Shown piece after piece: positions 43,880 to 53,592 of a stretch of DNA of 64,000 bases. The notes under the pieces are model-generated. The model worked only from the letters and a program-made list of their open reading frames with translations, did not search any database and was not told the DNA's origin. The stretch comes from an uncultured Phycisphaerae bacterium (GTDB taxonomy: Bacteria > Planctomycetota > Phycisphaerae > Sedimentisphaerales > Anaerohalosphaeraceae), in assembly GCA_937949545.1 (NCBI GenBank), contig CALEDR010000009.1, positions 1-64,000 on the forward strand. Reading direction: 5' to 3'. A program made the position numbers and the translations under genes. Position 1 is the first letter of the stretch; each line of letters opens with the position of its first letter.

Positions 43880-45247
43880 CTACGCATACAGTTTCACCTG
43901 AGCGCAGCGAACGATTTTCACCTCTTCATCATTGATCAGATATTGATAGCCCGGACGAATCACTTCCGCGATGCATCCGCTCTTGGCCGGGTCATCGTTT
44001 TCCTTCTTTTCCCGGACGGATTCTGCATAGCGTTCCAGCCCTTTGTATTCCAGTCCGATTTCCGGTTCGTACTGTTCCACACCGCTGGATTCAAGAGCAA
44101 ACAGAATCTCATCCCGGATGTCCTTGAGCGTCGAGACGTCCTGATTGGCGTTCTGAAGCTGCCGGATGCGGTCTTCGAGATTGTCAATGCAGCGGATAAT
44201 CCGCAGACAGAACCGCTTAATCAGCATCCAGTCATAGCCGTCCTGAAACTTCCTGACCTGATTCTGCTGCTCGGCGGCGAATTCCCGAATGGCCGACATC
44301 TGTTCGCTGATTTCCGACAGTCCTTTGACGACCGGAATCGGGGCCATCAGCGACGCCAGAATCGGGTCTGCAGCCGCCGGCTCCGGTTCCGTCAGAACAG
44401 CCGCGGCCGTTCGCGCGGCGGTTTGCAGATCATCCGTCTTGGCCGGCACAACAGCCGGCTTGTCTGTTCTTACCCGTTTGCCGCCGGATAAATCGGCCGC
44501 CGGTTCTTTCGGCTCCGGCTTGGGGGATATGTCGGAGGATTGAGAACCGCTTACAGCCCCAGCGGGTTTCCTGTCGGAGGCGCTGCGCTGCGGGAACAGA
44601 AACACCTCCTTGTCCTGACGCGGCTGCTGGTCGGCACTCGTCTGCTCAGCCGTACCCTCCGATGCTCTGCCGGCGCCGTCATCGTCCATTTCCGCTGAAC
44701 AATCCTCTGATCCGGATTTTTCAGCAGCCGCTCTGACCGCTCCGACCAGCCAAACCAGCGTTCCGATGAAAAGCACCAGCACGCCGGCAGCCAGCAGAAT
44801 TGTAGAAAAGATGCTCAGGATTTCCTGATACTCGATCTGCTTCTGATATTTCTGAACCCGCTGCTTCCAGCCGGGACCGTAAAGAATATCCCCCAGCTCA
44901 CTCGGAAAGGTCTGCTCGGCCAGCAGTTCCGGAAGGTCGGCCATCAGCCGCTCTTCCTGACGAGACCGCAGCCGTTTTTGGATCTCCGGTCCCCCGTAGG
45001 GTCCGCTGCCCCACGGATTGTCCGCCTTTTCCTGAGCACTGAGACGATTCCATTCCTCATACATTCGAAGGAATTCTTCCTTCTCCTGCCGGCTGATTTC
45101 CCGATAGCTGTCCGTCCGGTTCTGCTGGATTTGCCGCTGCGTCAAAACGATGCACCATCCGGTCAGACCGGGCAGCAAAGCCAGCAGTGCCCAGGTAAGC
45201 CAGTGTCTGGCTGAACTGTTTTTCCCGTTTTCCCTGTCCGCATCCAT
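43880..45247 (-). CDS. Membrane-anchored GrpE-like nucleotide exchange factor
   Basis: A 455-residue protein with two membrane spans (about 16-35 and 144-172) around a 108-residue charged segment, then a disordered P/E/S/A-rich linker (about 173-300). The C-terminal 150 residues resemble GrpE: a helix RFCLRIIRCIDNLEDRIRQL, then DEILFALESSGVEQYEPEIGLEY, and the beta-domain GCIAEVIRPGYQYLINDEEVKIVRCAQVKLY, matching the G-Y-x-x-x-x-x-x-x-R-x-A-x-V pattern of GrpE. It should release ADP from the adjacent Hsp70. GAGG lies six bases before the ATG. It is the first gene of the three-gene chaperone block. Confidence 0.72.
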   Translation of the reverse strand: MDADRENGKNSSARHWLTWALLALLPGLTGWCIVLTQRQIQQNRTDSYREISRQEKEEFLRMYEEWNRLSAQEKADNPWGSGPYGGPEIQKRLRSRQEERLMADLPELLAEQTFPSELGDILYGPGWKQRVQKYQKQIEYQEILSIFSTILLAAGVLVLFIGTLVWLVGAVRAAAEKSGSEDCSAEMDDDGAGRASEGTAEQTSADQQPRQDKEVFLFPQRSASDRKPAGAVSGSQSSDISPKPEPKEPAADLSGGKRVRTDKPAVVPAKTDDLQTAARTAAAVLTEPEPAAADPILASLMAPIPVVKGLSEISEQMSAIREFAAEQQNQVRKFQDGYDWMLIKRFCLRIIRCIDNLEDRIRQLQNANQDVSTLKDIRDEILFALESSGVEQYEPEIGLEYKGLERYAESVREKKENDDPAKSGCIAEVIRPGYQYLINDEEVKIVRCAQVKLYA

Positions 45248-45596
45248 AAACGGCCTCGTTTGGAGGTTGAGGTTTGGCGCCGGCGGCCCGATTCACGGCA
45301 GGGCCCGACTCTTTTGCGCTTCACAAAATAAAATCAGGGCGGACCTTCGTTCCGGCAGGTCCTCGTCTTTTAAACTATAACAATCAATCCGCATTCTCTT
45401 ATCGGCCAAACTGAAGCGGCAGGTAAGCCCCCAAACTTTTTTTGAAAAAAGAAAACGCTGTTTGCCATCGGAGGAACCTTCAGAAAAGTTTTTATCGGTC
45501 TTTGGCTCCGGATTCAGAACAGGATGCCGGCCGAATGTTCGTTCGACTTTCTGGATGGACGGAGAATGTCTGATAACTCGTTTTTTTCGGAGAGAA
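45248..45596. other. Intergenic stretch upstream of the chaperone block
   Basis: These 349 bases lie between the GrpE-like gene and the stop of the membrane/helical-repeat gene, both on the minus strand. They should hold the promoter of the chaperone block, but no convincing -35/-10 pair was found. A minus-strand open frame of 116 codons (45293-45643) crosses the region and overlaps the upstream gene; its product resembles nothing known and it has no clear ribosome-binding site, so it is not called. Confidence 0.4.
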
Positions 45597-47462
45597 TTAA
45601 AGGTTGGCCAGCGGAGCCAGAAGCCGACGGGCGGAATCAGCAAACGGACTTTGGGGATAAGTCTGAAGCAGGTGGGTCAGCAGAGAGCGGGCCTCCGCCA
45701 GCAAGTCGGCCTTGGCTCCCTCCGCTCTGTCTTCCTTCCACTGCTGAAGACGCAGGGCCCCCAGTTCATAGAGAGCCTGAATCCCTCCGTCTCGGTCCGG
45801 ATATTTTTCCCAAATCTCCCGCAGGGCCGCCGCCCGTGCCTGCAAGTCTCCCATCAGGCGGGTCCGCGCTACCAGCAGATTGTCGCGAAGCGGATCCTCC
45901 TCGGAGGAAGACGCCAAAAGGTCCTCAATCTGTCGGGCATACTGGATTCCGTATGGATTGAGCAGAACAAATCGGGCCAAACGCTGACGCTCCGCCTCAC
46001 CGCCGCCCTGATTGGCGGGCAAAATCAGCTCCATCAGCATCAGCAGACGGCTTCGAAGGTCCTGCAGCTTGTACCGGGTCATCGCCGTTTGAATCGGACG
46101 TCCAAACGCCGTTGTAAAACTGCCGGCGGCAATCGGCGGCTCCGAAAAAGACGGCAGCATTTGCTCCAGAAGAGCCAGCGCCACCGTACACAGATCATAG
46201 GCTTCCTTGAAGCGCCCCCGCCCCGCCATGTGAACCGCCAGCCGCCATCGGGATTCCAGCGCCTCCGGGCTTTGCGGAAACCGAACCAGCAGGTCCTGCC
46301 AGATATGCTGATTCTCATAAAAGGGATAGTCCTGATAAAAGCGAAGGACTTCCGTCTGGCCGAAATAGCGGGCATCGGGCGCCAGCTCATTCAGCATCGC
46401 CTTGAAATACAGGGCAATCGGAACCCGGCGGCTGTTCGGTCTTTTTTCCAGAAAATAGTTGTATTGAGCCAGCAGCTCACTTCGTTTGGACTGATACCGC
46501 AGCTTCTCCGGCAAATCGCTGAGAAACCACTGCGGCCATCGGTTGTAATACAGCAGATTTTCGATTTCCTCCCGAAGTTTTTTCCGAAGGTCGATTTTGT
46601 CGCTCGGATAAAAATAGCCCGCAAAATAACTGTACCGCATCTCATCGGTCAGAATTCGGTCCAGATATTTCGTGAGGGAATGGTCGTGGAACTCCACCTG
46701 CTCTTCCGGATTGTGGCCGGCCACATACATCTGAAAGTCCAGTTCATCAAACCCAATGGTCCTTTCGAAGACCAGAAATGCGGCAGCCCCCGCCGCCAGC
46801 GTCATCAGCCAGACCAGCCCCGGACGGTACCGCGTATAATGTCCGACGGCGATGACGACTCCGGCAATCAGCATGGCAACCAGCCAGGCGTAAATCCAGG
46901 GTGTGTAGGAAATGCCCCATCGAATCGGGTCGCTGCTGCGGATGCCGCCAAAGGCCGCCCAGTAAATCATCGGACCGGCCATGCACAAAGCCAGGGAAAT
47001 AATCCGCGAACGAAACCGCAGCGGACGGCAGGCCACGGCTGTACAGGACAGCACCAGAAAGACCCCCAGCATCGGAAGGCGCGCCAGAAAAACGGTCAGG
47101 ACAATCATCGGGATGCTGAATCGAAAACTCATCAGCTGAGCCGTCAGCAGCGGCCCGACTGCCAAAATCCCCATCAGCGTGCCTAAAATCGCAATCTGCC
47201 AGGGATACTCATAGATGCTCAGGGGTTCCGTGGCGACCCGTCCCAGATGCCATTGATTTGGGTTAAGCAGCTCCAGAAGATTCAGAACCAGAAACTGACC
47301 GTTGGTCAGGCGGCCCCAGAACAGACAAACCCCTGCATAGACCGCAATCGACAGCAGCCAGCAGCTGTACACATTGGCGTGGCTGTAGTGTAAAGTCGGG
47401 CCGGCCGTCATAAAGGATTTGGTAGGCCCGGAGGGTTTTATGCCTGGACTCGGTTCTGCCAT
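45597..47462 (-). CDS. Multispanning membrane protein with helical-repeat C-terminus
   Basis: A 621-residue protein not matched to a known family. Residues about 30-235 contain some seven or eight hydrophobic spans (for example YSCWLLSIAVYAGVCLFW and FRFSIPMIVLTVFLARLPML). Residues about 290-621 are soluble and alpha-helical with tetratricopeptide-like pairs (HIWQDLLVRFPQSPEALESRWRLA, ALREIWEKYPDRDGGIQALYELG, LLTHLLQTYPQSPFADSARRLL); the recurring Y/F-P-x-S/D pattern is typical of TPR proteins such as YbgF/BamD. It has its own promoter and lies between the V-ATPase operon and the chaperone block. A scaffold role in the cell envelope is a guess. Confidence 0.7.
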   Translation of the reverse strand: MAEPSPGIKPSGPTKSFMTAGPTLHYSHANVYSCWLLSIAVYAGVCLFWGRLTNGQFLVLNLLELLNPNQWHLGRVATEPLSIYEYPWQIAILGTLMGILAVGPLLTAQLMSFRFSIPMIVLTVFLARLPMLGVFLVLSCTAVACRPLRFRSRIISLALCMAGPMIYWAAFGGIRSSDPIRWGISYTPWIYAWLVAMLIAGVVIAVGHYTRYRPGLVWLMTLAAGAAAFLVFERTIGFDELDFQMYVAGHNPEEQVEFHDHSLTKYLDRILTDEMRYSYFAGYFYPSDKIDLRKKLREEIENLLYYNRWPQWFLSDLPEKLRYQSKRSELLAQYNYFLEKRPNSRRVPIALYFKAMLNELAPDARYFGQTEVLRFYQDYPFYENQHIWQDLLVRFPQSPEALESRWRLAVHMAGRGRFKEAYDLCTVALALLEQMLPSFSEPPIAAGSFTTAFGRPIQTAMTRYKLQDLRSRLLMLMELILPANQGGGEAERQRLARFVLLNPYGIQYARQIEDLLASSSEEDPLRDNLLVARTRLMGDLQARAAALREIWEKYPDRDGGIQALYELGALRLQQWKEDRAEGAKADLLAEARSLLTHLLQTYPQSPFADSARRLLAPLANL

Positions 47463-47533
47463 AAAAGGATACGCACCGGCTCCTAAACCGGCTTCTTTAA
47501 GGTTTTGGCTTAAACATTAATAATGAAGGAAAT

Positions 47534-47562
47534 ATTGTACAGACAGAAAACCAGCGAGGCAA
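47534..47562 (-). promoter_or_regulatory. Promoter of the membrane/helical-repeat protein
   Basis: On the minus strand TTGCCT (47562-47557), a 17-base spacer and TACAAT (47539-47534) precede the ATG at 47462 by about 70 bases. It separates this gene from the ATPase operon. An 8-base inverted repeat, CAGAAAAC/GTTTTCTG (47544-47551 and 47568-47575), overlaps the spacer and -35 box and could be an operator. Confidence 0.55.
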
Positions 47563-47607
47563 GAACCGTTTTCTGAAACACAGAGGTATCCGATATACAA
47601 TCCGCCG

Positions 47608-48228
47608 TTATTCTCCGCGAATCATATCGGCAATAATCATCAGCCGGCTGATGTTGTCCCGTTCGGCCTCGCCGAGTTTGTTGGAAATGAACCGAATCGT
47701 CGCCTGAAGTTCCGGGATGACAACGTGCTCCAGAACATTCACGCGCCGGCGGGTGCTTTGCAGTTCAATTGCCAGCAACTGAGCCTGCTTTTCCTTTTCC
47801 GCCAGTTCAATCAGCATATCAAAGGCCCGCTCCAGGGCCCGCAGCGCCACATCCATTTCGCCGCTGGTCGCAGCAAATCCGTAGCAGAGCATATCTCCTT
47901 CAATCTGCTTGGTCAGCTGCGGCACTTTTACGCTCATCACACTGGCAAACTGCACAGCCAGCGAAAACCTTTTGGTGGGGATGTCCAGAGCCGTCCGGAC
48001 GTGTTCCGGCTCCATCGTGGAACGGGCCATCACAAACCGCCGGCTCGTTTCCAGCAGCTCCCGTTCGACCTTCTGCCGCAGCTCCTTGAGTGAGCGGGAA
48101 ATCAGCACCAGCTGGCGGCTGATTTCATCCCGCTTCTGACTGAGCAGACGATGGCCCCGCACGGCCAGGGCAACGCGTCTGCGGAGCCGCAGCATTTCCA
48201 TTCGGGTTGCGTTGACATTCTGCTGCAT
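47608..48228 (-). CDS. atpD: V-type ATPase subunit D
   Basis: A 206-residue central-stalk subunit forming the rotating coiled coil inside the A3B3 head. The N-terminal helix (NATRMEMLRLRRRVALAVRGHRLLSQKRDE) and the C-terminal helix (RRRVNVLEHVVIPELQATIRFISNKLGEAERDNISRL) are the family hallmarks, both long coiled-coil segments. It is the last gene of the operon, 12 bases after subunit B. Confidence 0.94.
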   Translation of the reverse strand: MQQNVNATRMEMLRLRRRVALAVRGHRLLSQKRDEISRQLVLISRSLKELRQKVERELLETSRRFVMARSTMEPEHVRTALDIPTKRFSLAVQFASVMSVKVPQLTKQIEGDMLCYGFAATSGEMDVALRALERAFDMLIELAEKEKQAQLLAIELQSTRRRVNVLEHVVIPELQATIRFISNKLGEAERDNISRLMIIADMIRGE

Positions 48229-48240
48229 AGGTTCCGGGGT

Positions 48241-49656
48241 TTAGGATTTCTTCAGTTCCACGGTTTTCTGCTCCTGTTTGGCGCGGAACTTCGGCATATA
48301 CTTTTCAATGAGTTTAATATCAATTCGCTTCAGTTCGACATTTTCAAACATACTCAGCAGCTCCCAGCCGAGATCTAAGGTCTGGAAGACCGTCCGGTTT
48401 TCATAATAGCCCTGCGAGATGTAGCGGGCTTCGAATTCGTTGGCAAACTTCATATATTTCTGGTCTTCCGCCGACAGAGCTGCCTCGCCCAGAATCGTCG
48501 CCAATTCCTGGGCTTCCTTGCCGCGGGCATAGGCCGCATACAGCTGGTTGTACAGGTCGGCGTGGTCCTCGCGGGTCTTGTTCGGTCCGATGCCCTTGTC
48601 TTTCAGACGCGACAGGCTGGGCAGCACATCCACCGGCGGAGCAATGCCGCGCCGATGAAGCGAGCGGCTCATAATAATCTGCCCTTCCGTAATATAGCCC
48701 GTCAGGTCGGGTACCGGATGCGTCTTGTCATCTTCCGGCATCGTCAGCACCGGCACCATCGTAATCGAGCCCTTTTTGCCCTTGATTCGGCCCGCCCGCT
48801 CATAAATGGTCGCCAGGTCGGTGTACAGGTAGCCCGGATAGCCGCGCCGGCCCGGCACTTCCTTGCGGGCCGCACTGATTTCCCGCAGCGCCTCGCAGTA
48901 ATTGGTCATATCATTCAGAATGACCAGCACGTGCATGTCCTCTTCAAATGCCAGGTATTCCGCCGCCGTCAGCGCCACACGCGGCGTAGCAATCCGTTCA
49001 ATCGCCGGGTCATTGGCCAGATTGATAAACAGCACCGCCCGCTCAATCGCTCCTGTCTCCGTCAAGTCATTGATGAAGAACTGGGCCGCCTCAAAGGTGA
49101 TGCCCATTGCCGCAAACACGACGGCAAAGTTTTCTCCCTTGCCCAGCACGGTTGATTGCCGCGCCAGCTGAGCCGTGATTTCATCGTGCGGCAGACCAGA
49201 CCCCGAGAAGATCGGCAGTTTCTGCCCGCGCACCAGCGGGTTCAGCCCGTCAATCGTGCTGATGCCCGTCTGAATAAATTCGTTGGGATAGTCGCGGGCA
49301 TACGGATTGATCGGGTTGCCGTTGATGTTCAGCCGCTTTTTGGGAAGGATGGCCGGACCGCCGTCCTTGGGCTGACCGGTGCCGCTGAACACACGCCCCA
49401 GAATGTCCGGCGAGACCGCCAGCTCCATCGGCTTGCCCAGAAACCGCACCGTCGTATCCCGAACGTCAATCCCCTCTGTTCCTTCAAACACCTGAATCAG
49501 CACCTTGTCTTTTTCGACCTGAAGGATTTGACCGTGCCGGAGGGTGCCGTCGCCCATCTCGATATCTACGATTTCGCCGTATTTGGCCAGCTCTACCCCC
49601 TCCACCAGCATCAGCGGGCCTGCAATTTCCTGAACGGTTTTGTATTCTTTCAACAT
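48241..49656 (-). CDS. atpB: V-type ATPase subunit B
   Basis: A 471-residue non-catalytic nucleotide-site subunit of the A3B3 head. Signatures include [19 protein letters not shown] at the N-terminus, [38 protein letters not shown], and, in place of a Walker [19 protein letters not shown], which is diagnostic for the B subunit. The [25 protein letters not shown] and [11 protein letters not shown] blocks follow. The length is normal. It lies between A (36-base gap) and D (12-base gap). Confidence 0.97.
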   Translation of the reverse strand: MLKEYKTVQEIAGPLMLVEGVELAKYGEIVDIEMGDGTLRHGQILQVEKDKVLIQVFEGTEGIDVRDTTVRFLGKPMELAVSPDILGRVFSGTGQPKDGGPAILPKKRLNINGNPINPYARDYPNEFIQTGISTIDGLNPLVRGQKLPIFSGSGLPHDEITAQLARQSTVLGKGENFAVVFAAMGITFEAAQFFINDLTETGAIERAVLFINLANDPAIERIATPRVALTAAEYLAFEEDMHVLVILNDMTNYCEALREISAARKEVPGRRGYPGYLYTDLATIYERAGRIKGKKGSITMVPVLTMPEDDKTHPVPDLTGYITEGQIIMSRSLHRRGIAPPVDVLPSLSRLKDKGIGPNKTREDHADLYNQLYAAYARGKEAQELATILGEAALSAEDQKYMKFANEFEARYISQGYYENRTVFQTLDLGWELLSMFENVELKRIDIKLIEKYMPKFRAKQEQKTVELKKS

Positions 49657-49692
49657 CGAATAACTCCTGTGTTTGCTCTCTGACGGATTTGC

Positions 49693-51471
49693 TTATTGGA
49701 CGGCCGCCGAAGAATAGAGTTCTTTGATTTGCCTGTCGATCTTGTCCGCAATCGACCGAATCTTCTCCGCCTCGGCATAATCAATATATTTGGCTCTGGC
49801 AATATCCTCCCGCACCGGCAGGGCGAACAGATCTGACGTCTCCACTCCCCGCTCAATTGCCGCCAGTCCCTGCCGATGGAAATGCAGAATCAGACTGAGC
49901 ATATCATACTGCTTGTCAATCGGCGTGTAGGTGTCCACCTTGTGGAAGGCATTCTGATGCAGGAAGTCCTCGCGGATGCTCTTGGCCGTTTCCAGAGCCA
50001 TCCGATCGGCGGCACTGATGGCCTCCGCTCCAACCAGACGGACGATTTCCACCAGCTGTGCCTCCTGCTCCAGCAGAGCCATTGCTTCTTTGGTCATCTG
50101 CACAAACTCGCGCCCTTTGTCCTTATCCTCAAAGGTTTCCGCCAGGTACTGTTTGTAGAACGAATAACTGGTCAGCCAGTCAATCGCGGGGAAGTGCCGC
50201 TGCTGAGCCAGGCGGGCCAGCAGAGACCAGAAGACCTTTACGACGTGCAGGGTGGCCTGCACCACGGAATCCGACAGGTCGCCGCCGGGCGGACTGACCG
50301 CCCCGATAATGGACAGGGCCCCTTCCCGCTGCGGGCTTCCGGAACAGATAACCCGGCCGGCCCGTTCATAGAAGGAGGCGATTCGCGCCCCCAGATAGGC
50401 CGGATACCCTTCTTCGGCAGGCATTTCTTCCAGCCGAGTGGAAATTTCCCGCATCGCCTCTGCCCATCGGCTGGTGCTGTCGGCCATCAGGGCCACCGAA
50501 AGCCCCATATCCCGGAAATACTCCGCAATCGTGATGCCGGTATAAACCGACGCCTCGCGGGCCGCCACAGGCATATCCGATGTGTTGGCCAGCAACACAA
50601 CCCGCTTCATCAGCGGCTCGCCGCTGTGCGGGTCCGTCAGTTCCGGAAACTCCCGCAAGACATCCGTCATTTCGTTGCCGCGCTCGCCGCAGCCAATATA
50701 CACCACAATATCTGCATCCACCCACTTGGCCAGCTGGTGCTGCACAACCGTCTTGCCGGTGCCGAAGGGGCCGGGCACGCAGGCCGTTCCGCCCTTGGCA
50801 ATCGGGAAAAACGCATCGATAACCCGCTGACCTGTCAGCAGAATTTTGTTGGGATTGAGCCGCTGATGCACCGGACGGGGCCGCCGTACGGGCCATTTCT
50901 GCATCAGGGTCAGTACCCGCTCGCCATCTTTGGTTTTGACCGCACCGATTTTATCCGTAACGGTAAACTCACCTTCCGACAGGCCCTCCAGACGCCCATG
51001 CACCCCGGGCGGAACCATAATCTTGTGCCGAACCAGCGTCGATTCTTGCACTTCGCCCAAAATATCTCCCGGCCGCACCTCGGTGCCGTTCTGAATCGTT
51101 GGATGAAAGTGCCATTTCTTATTCCGCGGAAGCCCCGGGATATCGCTGCCTCGCCTGATAAAACTGCCTTGTGCCTCCACCAGAGCACTGAGCGGACGCT
51201 GGATGCCGTCATAAATGCTCGAAATCAGCCCCGGTCCCAGTTCCACACTCAGCGGAGCACCGGTATTGACCACCTTCTCTCCCGGGCCGATGCCGACCGT
51301 GTCTTCATAGACCTGAATGCTGGCCCTGTCGCCGTGCAGTTCCACAATTTCCCCGATGAGATTTTCTTCGCCGACGCGAACGACATCGTACATATGAGCG
51401 CCGGTCATTCCCTCGGCCACCACCACCGGGCCGGCTACTTTGATGATTTTTCCGATTTTTTGTTCCGTCAT
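49693..51471 (-). CDS. atpA: V-type ATPase catalytic subunit A
   Basis: A 592-residue catalytic subunit. The Walker A is [17 protein letters not shown] (P-loop 234-241). The family-specific inserted non-homologous region (about 110-190, [23 protein letters not shown]) distinguishes it from F-type beta subunits. [22 protein letters not shown], the glutamate-containing catalytic strand, [19 protein letters not shown] and [15 protein letters not shown]-like [18 protein letters not shown] follow. It couples ATP hydrolysis or synthesis to ion flow through subunits K and I. GAP to subunit F is 49 bases. Confidence 0.97.
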   Translation of the reverse strand: MTEQKIGKIIKVAGPVVVAEGMTGAHMYDVVRVGEENLIGEIVELHGDRASIQVYEDTVGIGPGEKVVNTGAPLSVELGPGLISSIYDGIQRPLSALVEAQGSFIRRGSDIPGLPRNKKWHFHPTIQNGTEVRPGDILGEVQESTLVRHKIMVPPGVHGRLEGLSEGEFTVTDKIGAVKTKDGERVLTLMQKWPVRRPRPVHQRLNPNKILLTGQRVIDAFFPIAKGGTACVPGPFGTGKTVVQHQLAKWVDADIVVYIGCGERGNEMTDVLREFPELTDPHSGEPLMKRVVLLANTSDMPVAAREASVYTGITIAEYFRDMGLSVALMADSTSRWAEAMREISTRLEEMPAEEGYPAYLGARIASFYERAGRVICSGSPQREGALSIIGAVSPPGGDLSDSVVQATLHVVKVFWSLLARLAQQRHFPAIDWLTSYSFYKQYLAETFEDKDKGREFVQMTKEAMALLEQEAQLVEIVRLVGAEAISAADRMALETAKSIREDFLHQNAFHKVDTYTPIDKQYDMLSLILHFHRQGLAAIERGVETSDLFALPVREDIARAKYIDYAEAEKIRSIADKIDRQIKELYSSAAVQ

Positions 51472-51520
51472 ATTTTCTGCTTCCGTTTGCTCAAAAAGTT
51501 GCCTGAAGGGCTCTGCTGTT

Positions 51521-51841
51521 TTAGCTTTTCAGAATATTGATTCCGGCGGCCAGTTTAATCAGCCGTCCGAGCGATTCGGTTGCAATGCCGGTCGGTTCGG
51601 CGGTAAACGGCACCACCACCACACAGGGCACGGCCTTCCGCATTGTTGCATCAAAAACCGGCTGGGCCTGCCGGGCGACGTTTTCCGCCACCACGATCAG
51701 GGTGTACTGCTGCCGCAGGATGGCCCTGGCCGTCTCCTGCACGGCTTCCGCTTTCGGCTCTACGACGAAAGTATCCAGCCCCATCGCCGAAAACGGCATT
51801 ACAAAATCCGCTGTTCCCAATACCGCTGCTTTGCCTTCCAT
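51521..51841 (-). CDS. atpF: V-type ATPase subunit F
   Basis: A 106-residue small stalk subunit that binds subunit D and modulates activity. The pattern [22 protein letters not shown], then [20 protein letters not shown] and [15 protein letters not shown], corresponds to the Rossmann-like fold of subunit F. The position between C and A is the standard bacterial V-ATPase order. Confidence 0.88.
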   Translation of the reverse strand: MEGKAAVLGTADFVMPFSAMGLDTFVVEPKAEAVQETARAILRQQYTLIVVAENVARQAQPVFDATMRKAVPCVVVVPFTAEPTGIATESLGRLIKLAAGINILKS

Positions 51842-51907
51842 TTCCGTCCCTTTGGAAGCCGACTCCGGCTTCCGGTTATGATTCCTGACCGGCCGAATGC
51901 CGGTCTG

Positions 51908-52945
51908 TTAATCCATCCATGTCCCCAGCCGGTCCAGCAGCAGTTCAGTTGACAGGCCGTTTTTCTTGCCCATCAGCAGCATCCGGACCGTCCGAATCTC
52001 CGCCTCTTTCATCAGCAGATAGGCCGCGATCGGCTGCGGCCCCGCCGCCAGCTGACGCGTGGTCTTCAGAAATTCCATCAGATAATCTTCACAGCCCCGC
52101 TCGAGGGCCAGGAACGAGCCCTTTTCCCGCAGGTACCGCGTTCCTTCCTCTACCAGTTCCAGATAGGGGGTGGCGTAAAAGAGCGGAACCAGTGCATCGT
52201 AGTTGTGTTCCAATCCCTGAATAAAACGGGCCGTTTCGATGAATCCATCCGGCAGAAAATGAAACCGCTCCTGACGTTCGGCGGCTTTCAGACGCAGCAG
52301 CGTCCGGATGTTGTGCAGGTCGATTCGAATCCGCGACAGCGACAGACAGAAGACGCTGCCGATGGCCTGACTGTGCCGGACCCGCCAGGCGGCCTCCACC
52401 CGGTCGATGGCATAATCAATCTGCCGAACATCCTTGTTTTCATAGTAGGCCAGGATGGCGGCCTCCACCGCCTCCTGCAGATACTCCGGAAACCGCTGAT
52501 AGTTTTCCTGTTCGAAAATCTCCTCAAACTCCTCCGCCGGCACCGTTCCCTCCGGGCTGTAGTCCGTCCCCAGGGGTCTGTCCGTAACGACGCGGCGCAC
52601 GGCCAGGCGCATATTGGAAAAATCCTCCCGTGCCTGAAACATCTGCACAACCCCCGGCTCCTCCACCAGCTGCACAAACAGCTGACGCACCTGACGCCGG
52701 CGAGCCAGAAGCACCTGTTCGATTTCCTCCGCCGACGCCTGCCGACCGACGGCATACTCCGTTCCGCTCAGCAGCTCAGCGGCCGTTTCAAACCCGTCCG
52801 CGTGGGCCAGTTCCGAGAGCATCGCCCGCTTGAGCATCAGCGTTTCCAGCACGCGAACCCGCGCGGTCGCGTACACATACCGCCAGTCCTCCTCGCCGAT
52901 CGGAGGATACCGGTAAAAATCCAGAATGGGCGGGAATGAATTCAT
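51908..52945 (-). CDS. atpC: V-type ATPase subunit C (V0 d-like)
   Basis: A 345-residue all-helical funnel subunit that joins the central stalk to the K ring. The family features are the N-terminal YRYPPIGEEDWRYVYATARVRVLETLML and repeated three-helix units including YAIDRVEAAWRV and the C-terminal ELLLDRLGTWMD. Sequence conservation in this family is low; the length and operon position support the call. Its ATG overlaps the stop of subunit E (ATGA). Confidence 0.87.
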   Translation of the reverse strand: MNSFPPILDFYRYPPIGEEDWRYVYATARVRVLETLMLKRAMLSELAHADGFETAAELLSGTEYAVGRQASAEEIEQVLLARRRQVRQLFVQLVEEPGVVQMFQAREDFSNMRLAVRRVVTDRPLGTDYSPEGTVPAEEFEEIFEQENYQRFPEYLQEAVEAAILAYYENKDVRQIDYAIDRVEAAWRVRHSQAIGSVFCLSLSRIRIDLHNIRTLLRLKAAERQERFHFLPDGFIETARFIQGLEHNYDALVPLFYATPYLELVEEGTRYLREKGSFLALERGCEDYLMEFLKTTRQLAAGPQPIAAYLLMKEAEIRTVRMLLMGKKNGLSTELLLDRLGTWMD

Positions 52946-53538
52946 GAGTTGCCGAATAATTTTTCAGCCAGTTCCTTTTCAATTCGTTCACGAATCTGTT
53001 CCAGCAGCACCTTCAGCGAGCAGTTGATCTGCACTTTGCCCCGACGAAGGAGAAATCCGCCGTCGATGTCCGCTTTTTCTGCCGACGGCCGCAGGTTGCC
53101 CTTGTAACCCGGTCCCAGACGCTTGTTGATTTGCTTGAGAAAATCCTGATTAATCCGCGTTTCGTTTCTGCCGACGACCACTTCTTCATCGCCGGTGACA
53201 ACCGCCTGCATCAGAAGCCGGCCCATCAAATCCAGATAGGCACTGTCTTCCTGACGGTTCAGACGCTGATAGGTTTTTTCAAACACCTCATCCAGCAACT
53301 CTCTTTTGGCGGCCAGAATCTTTTTCCGCAGCTCCATCCGGGCCGCCGCCAGCATCCGCGCCTGTTTGTCCTCGGCGCTGCGGCGGGCCAGCTGTTCCGT
53401 CTCCTGCTCAAACGCCGCGGATTCCCGCTCAAACGCCTCCTGTCGGGCCTGAACCTGACGGCGCGCTTCATCCAGAATCCGCTCCGCTTCCTGCCGCGCC
53501 TCGCTGAGGATTTTTTCCGTGACCTGCTCGGCTCTCAT
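52942..53538 (-). CDS. atpE: V-type ATPase subunit E
   Basis: A 198-residue peripheral-stalk subunit. The N-terminal half is a long charged coiled coil (ILSEARQEAERILDEARRQVQARQE) that pairs with the H subunit. The C-terminal half (about 95-198) is the globular head-binding domain, with GGFLLRRGKVQINCSLKVLLEQIRE as the most typical string. Its stop overlaps the subunit C start by four bases. Confidence 0.9.
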   Translation of the reverse strand: MRAEQVTEKILSEARQEAERILDEARRQVQARQEAFERESAAFEQETEQLARRSAEDKQARMLAAARMELRKKILAAKRELLDEVFEKTYQRLNRQEDSAYLDLMGRLLMQAVVTGDEEVVVGRNETRINQDFLKQINKRLGPGYKGNLRPSAEKADIDGGFLLRRGKVQINCSLKVLLEQIRERIEKELAEKLFGNS

Positions 53539-53592
53539 GATACGATTCCTGTCTAAGTCCGGGGGTTTCTGTTTGGTCCGCCAAGGAGCGGG

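Noticed and set aside
45293-45643. Minus-strand frame of 116 codons in the gap before the chaperone block
   Set aside because: Overlaps the upstream gene, has no clear ribosome-binding site and resembles nothing known. It remains possible but unsupported.
45462-47186. Plus-strand open frame of 574 codons
   Set aside because: Antisense to the membrane/helical-repeat gene; the product is R/Q/P-rich with no membrane spans or motifs.
49876-51540. Plus-strand open frame of 554 codons
   Set aside because: Antisense to V-ATPase subunit A.
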